From Dasyornis broadbenti (taxonomy: Eukaryota; Chordata; Aves; Passeriformes; Dasyornithidae), in contig VZRN01001126.1 of NCBI GenBank assembly GCA_013397935.1, positions 127,481 through 191,480 of the forward strand: DNA of 64,000 nucleotides, in the 5' to 3' direction. The first letter of the stretch is position 1. Every line of letters begins with the position of its first letter. The position numbers and the translations under genes are program-made. Below are positions 50,601 through 58,844 of this stretch, in pieces. The notes below the pieces were generated by a model. It had not been told where the DNA came from. It was given only the letters and a program-made list of their open reading frames with translations, and searched no databases.

Positions 50601-52592
50601 TTGTGAAATGACCTCAAACAGCGGCCAGCTGGAACATCTGCAGGCATTCCCTGGTTTGCTGGAAACAGCCATAGGTGAGTGAACAGCCACAAGGCTTAAC
50701 TATTGGTGCTCTGTGAATGAAAACACGTTTTTCACGGCTGGTGGTAGTTATAATTGTGAACTTTGAATAAAATAAATAGATGGTGTTAATCTGCATTTGC
50801 AAATATTTGATTTGTTCCTGGAAATTTTCTGCTTTTCCACTTGCTCTGGGCCTGTCTTGGCCAACAGAGCCTCAATTCAAGTATCAGTAATGTGCTTTTC
50901 ATGCTAAAAGAGTGGTGCAAGGGACAGATGCTTCCTGTGTTCTTCCACCAGCTGAATGCATGGAAGAACTTCTTCAAGAAGTAGAAAAGGGACTTTCCCT
51001 CCATGCCTGTTCCCTTCTGTTTCCCACATTTCTGAAAACTGAAATTTAAGGGCAGATTGAATGTTATTAACCAAATCCAATGACTTTTAAAGGTCAGATT
51101 TAGAGAAGCTAAGAAACAGCAAGGGAAGGACTGTACACAAAGAAAATTAGGCCAAGATGTTCCAGAGATGCTCAGGAAGGAAGGAGGGGGGGGATACATA
51201 CCATGACTTGTGCTTTTTAAAATCTTAGCACTTTGAGACTGAGGTATGCCACCATTTGGTGAGAAAATTGTAAAAGTTTGTGTATTTTTAAGACAGGTAA
51301 AAATTAAAAAAGTGAAAAGGCTGAAACAGCTCTTAGTGGTGACTCTTTTGAGATGTTTGGAGGGTCGTTATTGTAAAAAAGCCCTAACAAGCAGATAAAG
51401 GAAAAACTTCCAGCAACAACGAAAGAATAACTCAAAAAGCAACCAAACCTCTATTTTCAGTGCCGGGTTCTTAGATTGATGCCTTACAGTAAGATGACTA
51501 ACAACAGGATTTATTTTGTGTGTGTGTGTTGTGAGGAAACGTAAAAGTTGATCAGAGGGATGGAGCAGCTCTGCTGTGCAGAAAGGCTGAAATGATTGGC
51601 ATTGTTGAGCCTGGGGAAAAGAAGCTTCAGGGAGACCTAAAATGGCCTTCCAGCACCTGAAGAGAGCCCACAGGAAAGATGGAGGGAGACTTTCTAAGGG
51701 CCTGGAGTGACAGGACAAGGGGGAATGGCCTCAAACTGATGGAGAGGAGGGTTAGATCGTGAGGGTGGTGAGGCCCTGGCACAGGGTGCCCAGAGAAGCT
51801 GTGGCTGCCCCTGGATCCCTGGAAATGTCCAAGGCCAGGCTGGACAAAGTTTGGAGCAGCCTGGGAGAGTGGAAGGTGTCCCTGCCCATGGCAGAGGGGT
51901 CAAGATGAGGTGATCTTTAAGATCCCTTCCAATCCAAACCATTTTGTAATTCTGTGTAGTTGAAATTTCTTGTGATGTTACAGTGCCAGGAACAGACCAG
52001 AGAAGAGAGGAAAAAGTGACCCTGTGGTTAGTATGTATTGATGTGATAAATTGAAACTGCAGGAAGTTTTCTAAAAAGCTTGGTTTTAGCAATGTATTTA
52101 TGGTGTCAGAATTCTCAACAGCCTACAAGTTCTGACCCTTTAGGTGGAGATTGGTAGCAGCAGCCTTCAGCCTTCGTGTCTGAGCTATGTAAGGATGTAA
52201 AAAGGACACAAAAATGCTTTCTGACATTGGGTTGGTATTTTATGGTTGGTTATATTAGCACAAGTCACACAATGAAGTAAACTTTCAAAGTTCTTTGACA
52301 TGCTGCTGAATGTCTGAAATTGTGTTGCTTAGCTTTGAACTCAACAATTAATAGAAAAGCTCTGTGCCAAGTGAGACAAATTTTCCCATGGTAATGAATT
52401 AAAATGTTTTTGTTTTCTGTAGATACCCTGAGATTAACTCACCTTGCTGGGAAACAGGCTGTAAATATTTTCACTCCCACACACGCTGGTACAGGGCAGG
52501 AAGAAGTTTCACATCCAGCCATGGGTTTTAAATCTCATCTCATTCGTTTGATTGGAAATCTGTGTTACAAGAATAAGGAAAACCAAGACAAG
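5484..52592 (+). CDS. ATXN10: ATXN10 (ataxin-10), spliced coding sequence, exons 2-9 of the gene; 5' and 3' ends outside window
   Basis: Eight exons joined in order give one continuous reading frame that matches vertebrate ataxin-10 along its length: exon 2 has AECFRCLRNACVEC, exon 8 has IRLLDVLCEM and FPGLLE, and exon 9 has GFKSHLIRLIGNLCYKNK. Every junction is AG/GT and the codon phase agrees across all of them; there is no internal stop. Ataxin-10 is a cytoplasmic armadillo-repeat-like protein. In mammals it is linked to neuronal survival and neurite outgrowth (through G-beta and Ras-MAPK), to O-GlcNAc transferase binding and to cytokinesis. The conserved C-terminal Ataxin-10 domain begins in exon 9. 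Roughly residues 39-392 of the 475-residue human protein are covered. Exon 1 and exons 10-12 are absent. The gene looks intact and functional in the part seen. Introns total about 46 kb between exons 2 and 9. Confidence 0.96.
5676..7123 (+). other. ATXN10: ATXN10 intron 2 (phase 2)
   Basis: 1,448 bp, gtacag to aataatag. AT-rich unique sequence. It contains a small perfect hairpin at 5843-5862 (CTGACCTA, loop TTTG, TAGGTCAG). No recognisable transposon or gene; the frames at 6162-6362 and 6501-6779 are unsupported. Confidence 0.9.
7124..7206 (+). CDS. ATXN10: ATXN10 exon 3
   Basis: 83 nt between the acceptor aataatag and the donor gtaaga. The first base completes the Arg codon split from exon 2. 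Then 27 full codons encode KLGLISTSVHVIKLLHG followed by IQIKEELLLT, the same length as the human exon (NLDTIGVAVDLILLFRELRV and EQESLLT). The last base is the first base of the next codon. The exon is more divergent from human than exons 8 and 9, but exact length and splice phases agree, so the identification is firm. Confidence 0.93.
8931..9861 (-). mobile_element. ERVL-type solo LTR with 5-bp target duplication
   Basis: The LTR is 8936-9856 (921 bp). Read on the minus strand it starts TGTCTTGGTTTTGCACAGCC and ends in CGACA, with TGTC/GACA terminal inverted repeats. It is flanked by a perfect 5-bp duplication, GGGTG, at 8931-8935 and 9857-9861, so both ends are fixed. It shares many blocks with the LTR at 44150-45236 in opposite orientation, including ttggtagcagg, tctgtgagaagctgctgg and ccatgtccag. 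The poly(A) signal position reads AGTAAA on the minus strand (9115-9120), against AATAAA in the other copy. No internal retroviral genes adjoin it, so it is a solo LTR left by recombination. A 5-bp duplication fits ERVL-type elements. Frames at 9183-9911 are shadows. Confidence 0.87.
10523..10556. repeat. Perfect 13-bp inverted repeat (hairpin), 8-nt loop
   Basis: CCTGTATCTTGCT (10523-10535), loop TCCGGAGC, AGCAAGATACAGG (10544-10556). The arms are exactly complementary. Flanking bases do not extend the pairing, so it is too short for a typical miRNA precursor. It may be chance or a remnant of a small element. Confidence 0.85.
11694..12362 (-). mobile_element. CR1 LINE 3' fragment
   Basis: Begins tatcacagaatctctgaggc (antisense of the CR1 tail) and runs through cattccttggatgcctccag, gaagaaattcttcctgatgt, ccatttccccttgtcctgtc, ttttctccaggcta and ccctggttctgctgccacgc. 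It is one of the longest CR1 pieces in the window. Frames at 12136-12530 derive from it. Confidence 0.9.
13966..14525 (-). mobile_element. CR1 LINE 3' fragment
   Basis: Same CR1 subfamily type and orientation as the copy at 11694: gaatcagaatcagggagtga, gagatctccaagaccatcaa, gaagaaattcctcctgatgt, cagcacagggggtggtcact and ctggttctgctgccacacta. The right end is set where similarity stops. Frames at 13956-14674 derive from it. Confidence 0.88.
15048..15330 (+). repeat. Polypyrimidine (T/C) tract
   Basis: About 280 bp made almost only of T and C, in irregular TTTTCTCTC and CCTTTTT units with a few G or A bases. It has extreme strand asymmetry and could form triplex DNA. The long open frames over it (14924-15434) are low-complexity F/S/L-rich artefacts. 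Confidence 0.92.
16602..16663 (+). repeat. Imperfect ~30-bp tandem duplication
   Basis: gaaaaatctgggcatttaag with gcttagttag is followed by gaaaatctgagcattagagg with cttaggtac. Two imperfect direct copies in intron 3; no function suggested. Confidence 0.6.
18310..18432. repeat. T/G low-complexity stretch
   Basis: Runs of T and G with (TTG)n, (TTTG)n and GGGG patches between 18310 and 18432. The open frame 18282-18467 crosses it and is not a gene. Confidence 0.85.
19397..19432 (+). repeat. 12-bp tandem repeat, three units
   Basis: attataggatcc (19397-19408), attataggatcc (19409-19420) and attgtaggacca (19421-19432). Two exact units and one diverged unit. Confidence 0.85.
19473..19488. repeat. 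Poly-A run
   Basis: About 14 consecutive A bases in intron 3. No retroposed gene is seen upstream of it. Confidence 0.75.
19774..20095 (-). mobile_element. CR1 LINE 3' fragment
   Basis: Clear antisense start agaatcacagaatggcctgg, gttggaaggggcattaaaga, then tgggcagggacaccttccac, caacctggccttggacactt, ccagggatggggcagccaca and cctcacagggaagaatttct. Ends near ctcttgtaaatagtctctct. Frames at 19465-20185 derive from it. Confidence 0.93.
24036..24428 (+). mobile_element. CR1 LINE 3' fragment, sense orientation
   Basis: Sense CR1: ctggagcatctcttaaaagg, gctgctcagcctccagagga, gagttccacctggacatgag, acaatcctgtgccgtgtgct, ctgggatggccctgctggag and ggtcctttagaccatgtaat. The terminal 8-bp repeats are missing or decayed. 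Confidence 0.88.
25236..25500 (+). mobile_element. CR1 LINE 3' fragment, sense orientation
   Basis: ggaattggcctcaaatagtg, ttagaatgggctgcccaggg, gtcaccatccctggaagtgt, tggtttagtggtcaacgtga, gttggacttcatgatcttac and the terminal tgttctgtgattttatga. The 3' end with ATTCTRTG-like repeats is preserved. Confidence 0.87.
27965..28061 (+). CDS. ATXN10: ATXN10 exon 4
   Basis: 97 nt between the acceptor ttctttcag and the donor gtaagc. Two bases complete the codon begun in exon 3 (Ala). The frame then reads LRCSLQFLGNVAAGNGDSQN with SIWKCAFPDLF, aligning with human FRCGLQFLGNIASRNEDSQS and the following AFPELF without gaps. It ends after two bases of a Leu codon. The LQFLGN block is a strongly conserved ataxin-10 armadillo segment. 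Confidence 0.96.
28062..28939 (+). other. ATXN10: ATXN10 intron 4 (phase 2)
   Basis: 878 bp, gtaagc to ctcttgaag. The shortest intron here. Unique sequence with no recognisable repeat or gene. Confidence 0.94.
28940..29104 (+). CDS. ATXN10: ATXN10 exon 5
   Basis: 165 nt between the acceptor ctcttgaag and the donor gtatgt. The first base completes Leu. The frame encodes TCLTYSDEKIVTYCCMVLFT, then CLNSERVRELL and LAVALHVLKVYNEQLETEW, aligning with the human segment containing KIVAYSSMILFTSLNHER and the SEW end. From the first full codon to the conserved Trp it has 54 codons against 52 in human by my recollection, so a small in-frame length difference after the RELL block is likely. It ends after two bases of a Ser codon; phase is 2 on both sides. 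Confidence 0.95.
33270..34250 (-). mobile_element. CR1 LINE 3' fragment interrupted by a solo LTR
   Basis: The left part (33270-33332) reads gttagggttggaaggggcct, then catccagttccaactccctg. The right part (33839-34250) resumes at the expected CR1 position with caatgggcagggacacctcc, ccctggttgctccac, ctcacagcgaagaatttctt and gtggcctcctctggacttgg. Removing 33333-33838 and one copy of CTGC restores CR1 continuity, so the CR1 is older than the LTR. Confidence 0.9.
33329..33842 (+). mobile_element. ERV1-like solo LTR (506 bp) with 4-bp target duplication, nested in CR1
   Basis: The LTR is 33333-33838: it starts TGTTGTGGACAG and ends TTTTGGTACCA (TG...CA). It is flanked by a perfect CTGC duplication at 33329-33332 and 33839-33842. 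Inside are a TATA-like TATATAA at 33681-33687 and a poly(A) signal AATAAA at 33772-33777, about 90 bp apart, as expected for a short R region on the + strand. No gag, pol or env sequence adjoins it. A 4-bp duplication suggests a gammaretrovirus-like (ERV1) family, but I cannot name it. Its position inside a recognisable CR1 fixes both ends independently. Confidence 0.85.
37367..37523 (-). mobile_element. CR1 LINE 3' fragment, short
   Basis: catagaatcccagaatggtt, tggattggaagggaccttca, cccctgccatgggcaaggat, ctgtccagcctggccttgga and acagccagagc. It breaks off at a T run (37519-37530), so it is truncated on its 5' side as well. Confidence 0.9.
38627..38667. repeat. AT-rich (TAATATTAT)-type low-complexity repeat
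   Basis: ttttaatattataatattat followed by further taatattat-like units. A short simple-sequence patch in intron 5. Confidence 0.75.
39300..39382 (+). mobile_element. Short CR1-X-like 3' tail
   Basis: gggccaggagctgaactcga, tgatgctcatgggtcccttc, caactcatgagactctgtga and ttctat match the CR1-X-type 3' end (compare the reverse complement of 60831-60900). Only the tail is seen; a SINE origin for it cannot be excluded. Confidence 0.7.
39956..40036 (+). CDS. ATXN10: ATXN10 exon 6
   Basis: 81 nt between the acceptor cctttag and the donor gtaacc. The first base completes Ser split from exon 5, then FLIVTEHLLKCPELVKALYA with KLSNQE and two bases of an Arg codon. It aligns with human FLIITDLFLKSPELVQAMFP and KLNNQER. 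Phase 2 on both sides. The donor AAAG|gtaacc is weaker than the GTGAGT donors of exons 8 and 9 but conforms to GT. Confidence 0.95.
42027..42062 (+). repeat. 18-bp tandem duplication
   Basis: tatttgcactattcacag (42027-42044) followed by tatttgcactattcaaag (42045-42062); one mismatch between units. Confidence 0.85.
44150..45236 (+). mobile_element. ERVL-type solo LTR, second copy, + orientation
   Basis: About 1,087 bp, starting TGTACTGGGTTTGCATTGCC and ending ATTAACCCACAGCA. It is homologous to the minus-strand LTR at 8936-9856, and this strand carries an intact AATAAA at 45028-45033, which sets the orientation. The flanks are gtatt (44145-44149) and ctgtt (45237-45241), matching at only three of five bases, so the target duplication is decayed or the ends are off by a few bases. 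Internal retroviral genes are absent. The long minus-strand frame here (44079-45029) and the frames at 44360-44908 are by-products of its GC-rich repetitive body. Confidence 0.85.
46739..46904 (+). CDS. ATXN10: ATXN10 exon 7
   Basis: 166 nt between the acceptor tctccag and the donor gtatga. The first base completes Arg (AG|A). Then 55 codons encode VTLLELTLVKVSDKNSVTSE, VFVRHADFLAVCFQEKCGAV and LKLAAAADAEDE. This equals the human length and keeps VTLL, VF.RHA and VLKLA. It ends exactly at a codon boundary (phase 0). The acidic, Ala-rich end replaces the human SEEPPDDE stretch, a likely surface loop. Confidence 0.95.
47240..47508 (+). mobile_element. CR1 LINE 3' fragment, sense orientation
   Basis: gtagtgacaggacaaggcgg, tgttaggaagaaattcttcc, gcacagggtgcccagagaag, tggaagtgtccaaggccagg, gagtggaaggtgtccctgcc and aaggtcccttccaagccaaa. 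The terminal ATTCTRTG repeats are not seen; a SINE follows directly. Confidence 0.92.
47509..47670 (+). mobile_element. tRNA-Ile-derived SINE with CR1-X-like tail (TguSINE1 type)
   Basis: The head resembles tRNA-Ile: an A-box-like segment gagctcacttggtcagagcg, the arm gtggtgctgataacaccaaa with GAT in the anticodon position, and a B-box-like gatttgatccc before tgcatgggcc. The tail reads gatttgatgatccttgtggg, ctttcagctcaggatatttt and gtgatcctgtgatc, like a CR1-X 3' end. It shares ctcaggatatt with the reverse complement of the CR1 at 60842-60855. This head-plus-tail structure is that of the zebra finch TguSINE1 family, in which a CR1 provides the retrotransposition machinery. The copy is diverged from a functional tRNA (missing acceptor pairing), so it is not a tRNA gene. 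Confidence 0.82.
50566..50674 (+). CDS. ATXN10: ATXN10 exon 8
   Basis: 109 nt between the acceptor attccag and the consensus donor gtgagt. It starts in phase 0 and has 36 full codons, EALVTIRLLDVLCEMTSNSG and QLEHLQAFPGLLETAI, then one base of the next codon. Same length as human, with the blocks TIRLLDVLCEMT, LQ.FPGLLE and the final I shared. It is among the best conserved exons in the window and belongs to the armadillo-like part before the Ataxin-10 domain. Confidence 0.97.
50675..52422 (+). other. ATXN10: ATXN10 intron 8 (phase 1)
   Basis: 1,748 bp, gtgagt to ttctgtag. It contains one sense CR1 fragment (51552-51957) and a short (GT)n stretch near 51518-51530. The rest is unique. Confidence 0.93.
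51552..51957 (+). mobile_element. CR1 LINE 3' fragment, sense orientation
   Basis: ggatggagcagctctgctgt, agcctggggaaaagaagctt, ggagtgacaggacaaggggg, gcacagggtgcccagagaag, tggaaggtgtccctgcccat, gatcccttccaatccaaacc and the terminal ttttgtaattctgtg. One of the better preserved CR1 copies here. Frames at 51368-52092 on the minus strand derive from it. Confidence 0.93.
52423..52592 (+). CDS. ATXN10: ATXN10 exon 9 (start of Ataxin-10 domain)
   Basis: 170 nt between the acceptor ttctgtag and the donor gtgagt. Two bases complete Asp, then TLRLTHLAGKQAVNIFTPTH, a variable AGTGQEEVSHPAM and GFKSHLIRLIGNLCYKNKEN with QDK. Total length equals the human exon. The GFKSHLIRLIGNLCYKNK block is nearly invariant in vertebrate ataxin-10 and marks the beginning of the conserved C-terminal domain (PF09759 by recollection). 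It ends in phase 0; human exon 10 follows with VNELDGIPLI-type sequence, which I do not find in the window. Confidence 0.97.
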
Positions 52593-54407
52593 GTGAGTTA
52601 ATACATTTTTCTGGCAGAACTCTGATGGTGTAAACAGATGCCTGACTGTAAAGTAACTGATGAAATATACTGTTGGTCTAGAAATAGAGGTTAGAATTGA
52701 TTGTGTAAAAGGAGGCAATTTTTTTTTAGTGCTTTTGAATTATCACAATTATGCTGACATTTTAATAACAGCGTAATGTTTGCCTGCCTGCCTTTTGTTT
52801 CAGCCCTGTAGAATGCAATCCAGTGCATAATTCCTTTGTGGTTTTCACTTTTGCTCTCTCTTTGGAAAGTCTCAGACTAAATTTCAACTTAATTTTGAAG
52901 GGAAATGGATGTCAATTGTTGCACGAAATTAATTTTAAATCTTTGAATTAGTCTCTAATGCTTTTTTTTTCCCTATTTCATATCACTTTAAAAATGCAGG
53001 TCTGCCTTTATCAAATCACTTGGAACACTTTCTCTTATAATTCCTATATAGAAAATCAGTTTTGCTTCCACAGTGGGGAAAAAATGGAAACAGCAGCAAG
53101 ATTTAAATACTAAACCTTTTTCTTTGAGTGATAAAAGATGTGGCTTTCCTCCAGGATTTGTTAGACTAACTTAGTTTCAGCAAGAAAAACACTTCCAAAA
53201 GTGTCTTTGTCTGACAAATTCTACTAATATGATCCTCTGCATGGGGAATACGGGAATGATCTTCTACTTCCCCATTCATATTAGAGTATATAATCAAAGT
53301 TTTTAATATGTCTGAAAAATATTATTAATCCTATTAATCACTGTTACATAGCTGTGTCTCTGACCCATTATGATGTAATACGTGTTTGTGGAAGTAAAAT
53401 GCATTTTTGTGGATACCTAATGATAGTGGAGGGGAGGGGGTAGCTTTCATTTTGAAAGGGTTGATTTACATCTTATTGTCCTTTTTGCTGGGATTTTCAA
53501 AAGCCCCTGGAGCAATTAAACACAAAGGCTTAATGTTTTCAATGGAAGTTGGGTATTAACTGGCTATAAATTGCCTGAAAATATTATTGCCTTATGCTAT
53601 CTTGAAAAATACTTACGTTCTTGTGTGTGATATCATGGAACATTATTTAAGTGCCATTGAAACTTCAGAAATGCCAATTGTGTCATACCCTGTTTGCACC
53701 TTCACTTTATTTCACACATGTACATCAGTTCGAATGCATGCACTTGCCATTTCTAAGGCAGTTTTCATACATCAACACATGCTTGTGAGGACGGGACAAG
53801 CAGCTGCTGTTGTTGCACAGGAAAGAGGAGTTCTGAGAAAAGAGTTAGTTGTTCAAAGTGATGCATGGGGCAGATCTAGAACTGGGTTCCCACCTCTCTT
53901 CGGGCTGGTATCTCACAATATAGGTCTGATTTTATATCCTTTATTGGGTTTACACAGAGTTTGCTGCCTGTATTCAATCAAAAGCAAGGACAAAGGGTAG
54001 ATTGTGGGGTTTCTGTAACAAGCCAAGTGACCAGTGCGTGTCAGAGACCTTGGGCTTTTAGCAGAGGCTGTTGCTCTCATGTGATTTACAGTGGGAGCTG
54101 TAGGCAGGGGCTGGGGAAGCAGCTTTTTCTCAGGACAGCCTGGATGGGTGCCTTGCAGGAGAGGGCTGCACAGCAGGAAGAGGCTTAACCAAAGGCTCTC
54201 CAACAGCACTCCTAGAATTCTGGCTCTTGAATGAGCTGAGGCTTTCATACTTATTTGCTCTAATATTTTTCTATAATTTCCAGTCCCAGTAGAGCTCTTT
54301 CCCACTAACAATGCTAATGCATTAGTAAATGGAGTAGTAGCACACTGCAAATAATAAATAATACAAAATTGTAACCCCTGTTTTTATAACAGGAGATAAT
54401 ATATAAT

Positions 54408-54800
54408 TGGAGAAGAGAAGATTGTGTGGAGACTTCATAGCAGCCTTCCAGTGTCTCAAGGGGGCCTGCAGGGAAGTCAGGAAGGAACTCTTTATCAGGA
54501 ACCATAGCAACAGGGGCAGGTTAAGGGAGAATTGCTTCAAACTGACAGCAGATAGGTTTATAGGAGAAATTAGGAAGGAATTCTTGGCTGTGAGGATAGT
54601 GACGCCCTGGAACAGGTTTTGCAGAGAAGCTGTGGATGCTCCATCCTTGGAAGAGTCCAAGGCCAGGTTGGATGGGGCTTGGAGCAACCTGGAATAGTGG
54701 AAGGTGTCCCTGCCCATGGCAGAGGGCTTGGAACAATATCATCATCATTATCTCTAAGGTCTCTTCCAACCCAGACAATTTTATGGTTTTATTCTGTGAA
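54408..54800 (+). mobile_element. CR1 LINE 3' fragment, sense orientation
   Basis: gagaagagaagattgtgtgg, cagccttccagtgtctcaag, tgaggatagtgacgccctgg, caaggccaggttggatgggg, ataatggaaggtgt-like gtggaaggtgtccctgccca and aaggtctcttccaacccaga, ending in ttttattctgtgaatctg. Minus-strand frames 54314-54778 are its shadows. Confidence 0.92.
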
Positions 54801-56660
54801 TCTGTAATATAACCATAGTGCTAAAAGTTGCTTCTGAAAACAAAAGCAGTCCCCAAAGACCTGGGGCTCGAATGGTGACTTGGGCCAAGCTCAGCATGGA
54901 GTGGAGTTGCATCACTGCCTCCAGGAGCTCCTTCCTGAGTCGAGTGACACACAGGCTGCTTGTTCTCTGCAGGATGGGTCCTGAGCCAGCCTGTGCCTCC
55001 TGCAGTGCGTGTCTCTGAGTTCAGTGGGGCAGCTGGACTGCACGAGGTGTTGGTAACAGAGATAAAGCCACAGGGAATGCCCAGAGAGCAAAGATAATGG
55101 CTCTGCAAAGGCTGCTTTTCCATCTCTGTTTGTGGTCTCCACCTGCCACGAGAACAATAATTGCAGGGGATTAGTGCACTGGTTTGTTGGCAGTGGGGAA
55201 AAATCTTGGAGCAGAGAGATATCCTACTAGTGCTTTATTGCTTCTCCACTTTCTGTTTAAAGTCAGTCTTTGCTTTTAGAATGCATTCTTTAGCTTGTAC
55301 TCTGTTAGCATTAGGAATGCATTCTTTACATCTTTTCTTCCTCATAGTTCAGTTCTGCTGTTGTGATAGGTTCTTAAGATACAAGGGAGTGGGCAGACCT
55401 GTAAGCAGTTACTAGCATGGGTCTAGCCAGGCTGGCTGCCCACTTGCATGTTTTGTGAGGCTGGATGGGTTGGGATTTGTAAGATAAAATGTTGCCTTTG
55501 GACTGACCAGCATCGGGTCCCTGCATGTCCTGAGCTGCGCTCACTCTTGAAGAGAGGGAACAACAAATAAAAGTGCAGTACTGGGGATGCCAAGGGGTGA
55601 GCTGGTTCCGTGTTGGACCTGCCAAAAGCCTGTGATGGATGTGCAGTTCCATTCCTTTTGTCCCCTCTGTGTAGGAGGAAGAGCTGCCGAGAGTTACTGT
55701 CATACATGTGGAGCAGTCCCCTGGTTTGTGTTGCGTTATGTGTCCTTCACAAAGATGCATTGTAAGCTTTTATTAAATACACTGGAAGGAAGGAGGTGGG
55801 TTCTGAGGCTGAGCAAGGAGTGAAGTTTTGGCCGGTAGGTGATGAATGAAGCTGTGAGAAGGAAAAAGTGAAAATTCCTCCATACTCCCATCACCTTGTT
55901 AGACTTGCCTTCTAAACACCTCACTTTTATCATCCAGGCAGAATTGATACTAGTTTCTTTGGGGGAGGCTTTAGATACTTATTTTCCACTCTCACTTTCC
56001 GAGCTATTACTCATTCAGCTCATTCCACTGCTTAATATGGTAGAACAGTTTATTAAAGAGTAAAACTTTTAAAAGAAATCTAATGAATGAATTATAGAGG
56101 ATATAATTTCTTATTGTAAAAACGAAACCAATACAAAATAAACCATAGCTGTTGAGGTGCACTGCTGTTTCGGTGTCTTTACAAGACTCATATGCATGGA
56201 AGGGAACAAGACTGATCTCTGCTTTACTGTGACACCTCACACGGCTCTGCACAAACTTATTTCCTGTCCCTAAAGCTGCCAAGGACATTTTAGGTACTAG
56301 AGATGCTGGTGAACCCACTCATAACATCTTGGTAAAGCTGTTCCATTGTTCATATAGGGGGAAAAAATTAAATACATAGTTGCACTTGGTACTGGCACCT
56401 TCTTACCTGGATAGAGTCACTCCAATGAGATGAGCTATACATGTGGAATAATTTTTTTTCATGTGCCTGTTTTTATTTGAGGTGGCAGCAGTTCTCTCTC
56501 TAATGCAATAATATTCATTTTATCAATGCAGAGATGAGAAAATGAAGTCTTCCAGGAGAAAAGGGAAAAGAAAAAATGTTCTGCTGTTAAAATTAATCTT
56601 CATAAAAGTAGCAAGTAAAACATCTGGATACTGTTTAGTGTGTTTAAATTAACTTAGTTT

Positions 56661-56675
56661 TATATATATATATCT
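56661..56675. repeat. (TA)n microsatellite
   Basis: About seven TA units (tatatatatatat) in intron 9. Confidence 0.8.
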
Positions 56676-56937
56676 AAGCCAAATTGTTTTATATGAAACT
56701 AGCTTCCTAATTTGAAGACTGTTCTGCCTGAAAATATGAACAAGATTTGACTTGTTTGGAATTCAGTTTTCCATTTTTTTTTTTTAATGGGGCTAGGTGT
56801 GCAATGAATCCACTTAGTTAGCAAAAGGTGCCAACATCCATAGATCAAATTGTGACCATCCAGCTCCTTAACTTAATCTTTTTGCTGTAATAATTATAAA
56901 ATAGAGAAACTCAAAGACACATGCTTTGTTTTTGCAG

Positions 56938-57235
56938 AATCACAGAATAATTTAGCTTGGAAGGGACCTCTTGTTTCTGGAAAGACCATCTTCTTCCACC
57001 CCCTGCCATGGGTAGGGACACCTTCCATTATTCCAGGTTGCTCTAAGCCCCTTCTAAACTGGCCTTGAGCACTTCCAGAATGGGGCAGCCACAGCTTCTC
57101 TGGGCACCCTGTGCCAGGGCCTCAGCACCCTCCCAGGGAAGAATTTCTTCATAATACCAAATCTAAATTTACCCTCTTTCAGTTTGAAGCCATTCCCCCT
57201 TGACCTTTCACTACACTTTATTATGGCTCTTCCTC
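56938..57235 (-). mobile_element. CR1 LINE 3' fragment
   Basis: gaatcacagaataatttagc, ttggaagggacctcttgttt, ccccctgccatgggtaggga, tggggcagccacagcttctc, gggcaccctgtgccagggcc and ttgaagccattcccccttga. There may be a short local insertion (tttctggaaagaccat) near its 3' end relative to the usual consensus. Confidence 0.92.
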
Positions 57236-58844
57236 ACCTAAAGGTTTTAGAAGAACTCCATGAGCTTACCTGTTCTTCAGGATTAGTGTAACTTTTTAAA
57301 AGTAATTACATTCCTCCTGGCACGGCAGGATTTGAAATTACTTGCAGCGAAGATCATCCCACATTTAACTGCTTATGCTGTTGAGAGGCAGGGGGGAGAA
57401 GTAAACCTCTTGGATTACTTAATTAGAAACCTGCATAATTGTTATTTGTTTTATTTTCCTAATGTTAAACAGAAGCCTAAAATGGAAAAAAGGTTCTTGG
57501 TTTACAGTTGAGCAAAAGAGGGAGCCTTTTGGTCCTGCATGCTGTGAAGTGGAGCTCCTGCACACCTAACCAAAATTCTGCATGGTTCTGCTGGGTGGGT
57601 GGGGCTGTTCTCATGTAGCTCTCTATGTTTCAAAGCTTTGCTAGGTAAGTCCAGGTGTTGCAGGGCTGAGCTCTGTAATTGGTAAGATTTGTCTGGCTAT
57701 AGCACTGTGAAAGTCAGCAGGAAAGCTGGAAATGGACCCTCTGACAGAAGGCCTTTTGAAAGTTGGGGTAAGAATGTGGAAATGAGGGCTCTACCTAACT
57801 AATACAGAAATACAGAAACCAAGTAGCAAAGTTTCTGTGGCTCAAGAGTGTCTTTCAAAGTAATTGTTGGGACATGTAAGGGAACTGTCTGGAGTCCTGG
57901 TGCTGTGTTGTTTTTATGTTAGTCTTCAGCTCTGTTGCAATCATGAATCCTTAATGAAGTGCCAAGATTTCCATCAAAGTGTAGGGATTGGTAAACAAAA
58001 GCAAATCAGGCACTCTTTAAGGGGCAGGACATTATGAGTAATGAAGGGTTGGTGTGAGGTTTTTGCCTTGAGGTCAGAGATGAATGCCTAGTGTAGTATT
58101 GTTTGTAAAGTGATGGATTATTTTTGTAACAATGTGTCTCATTTGTCCTTAGGGAATGGTACAGAACTTTATTTTGTTGTGCTGCCCCTTTAGCAGCAAC
58201 AAGTTAATGTTCCCTCTTGCTCTGCTCCTGTCCCTCCTTCTGCCCCTCCAGCTGTTGACAGCTGATACAGTTGATCCATTGTGACTTGTCCAGTTTGGCC
58301 AATTTCACCTGAAGCATTGATCATACAAAGCACAGAAAGTTTCCTCTTGCAAAGAACTTGGATGCACTTAGGTACAGACAAAGTTTCCTGTTAATTTTAA
58401 TAGTGCATAAACTAATTTTTTGTTTTGTCTGAACGGCTCGCATTTTCTATTTAAATGGCACTCTACGTAGAGACACCTTCACATATCAGTTGTGTGGATG
58501 TCCTCAGTGATTAGGAGAAGGCTGACATGCTTCTCTTTAGTCTATTATTGGCCTGCTTCTTGCAGAGGATTGTCATAATTACCATCAAACAGATAAAGGG
58601 GCATGAGGATCAATCTGTATGTTAGCATATTCTCTTGAATCATAGGCTGAAACTTTGACCAAACCTTGAATAAACGTAAGTGTAAACTCTTTGGGCTTCT
58701 GGCAATGTAAATACGCCTGTAAAGTGATGATTTCATTGCAACATACGTTCACCAAAAGCAAGAACAGAACTTGGGCATTTTGGTGTTAAAGATTCTGGGG
58801 CAATGGTTATTGTTGAGAAGTTCATAGTGGCTTAAGTTGAGAAG

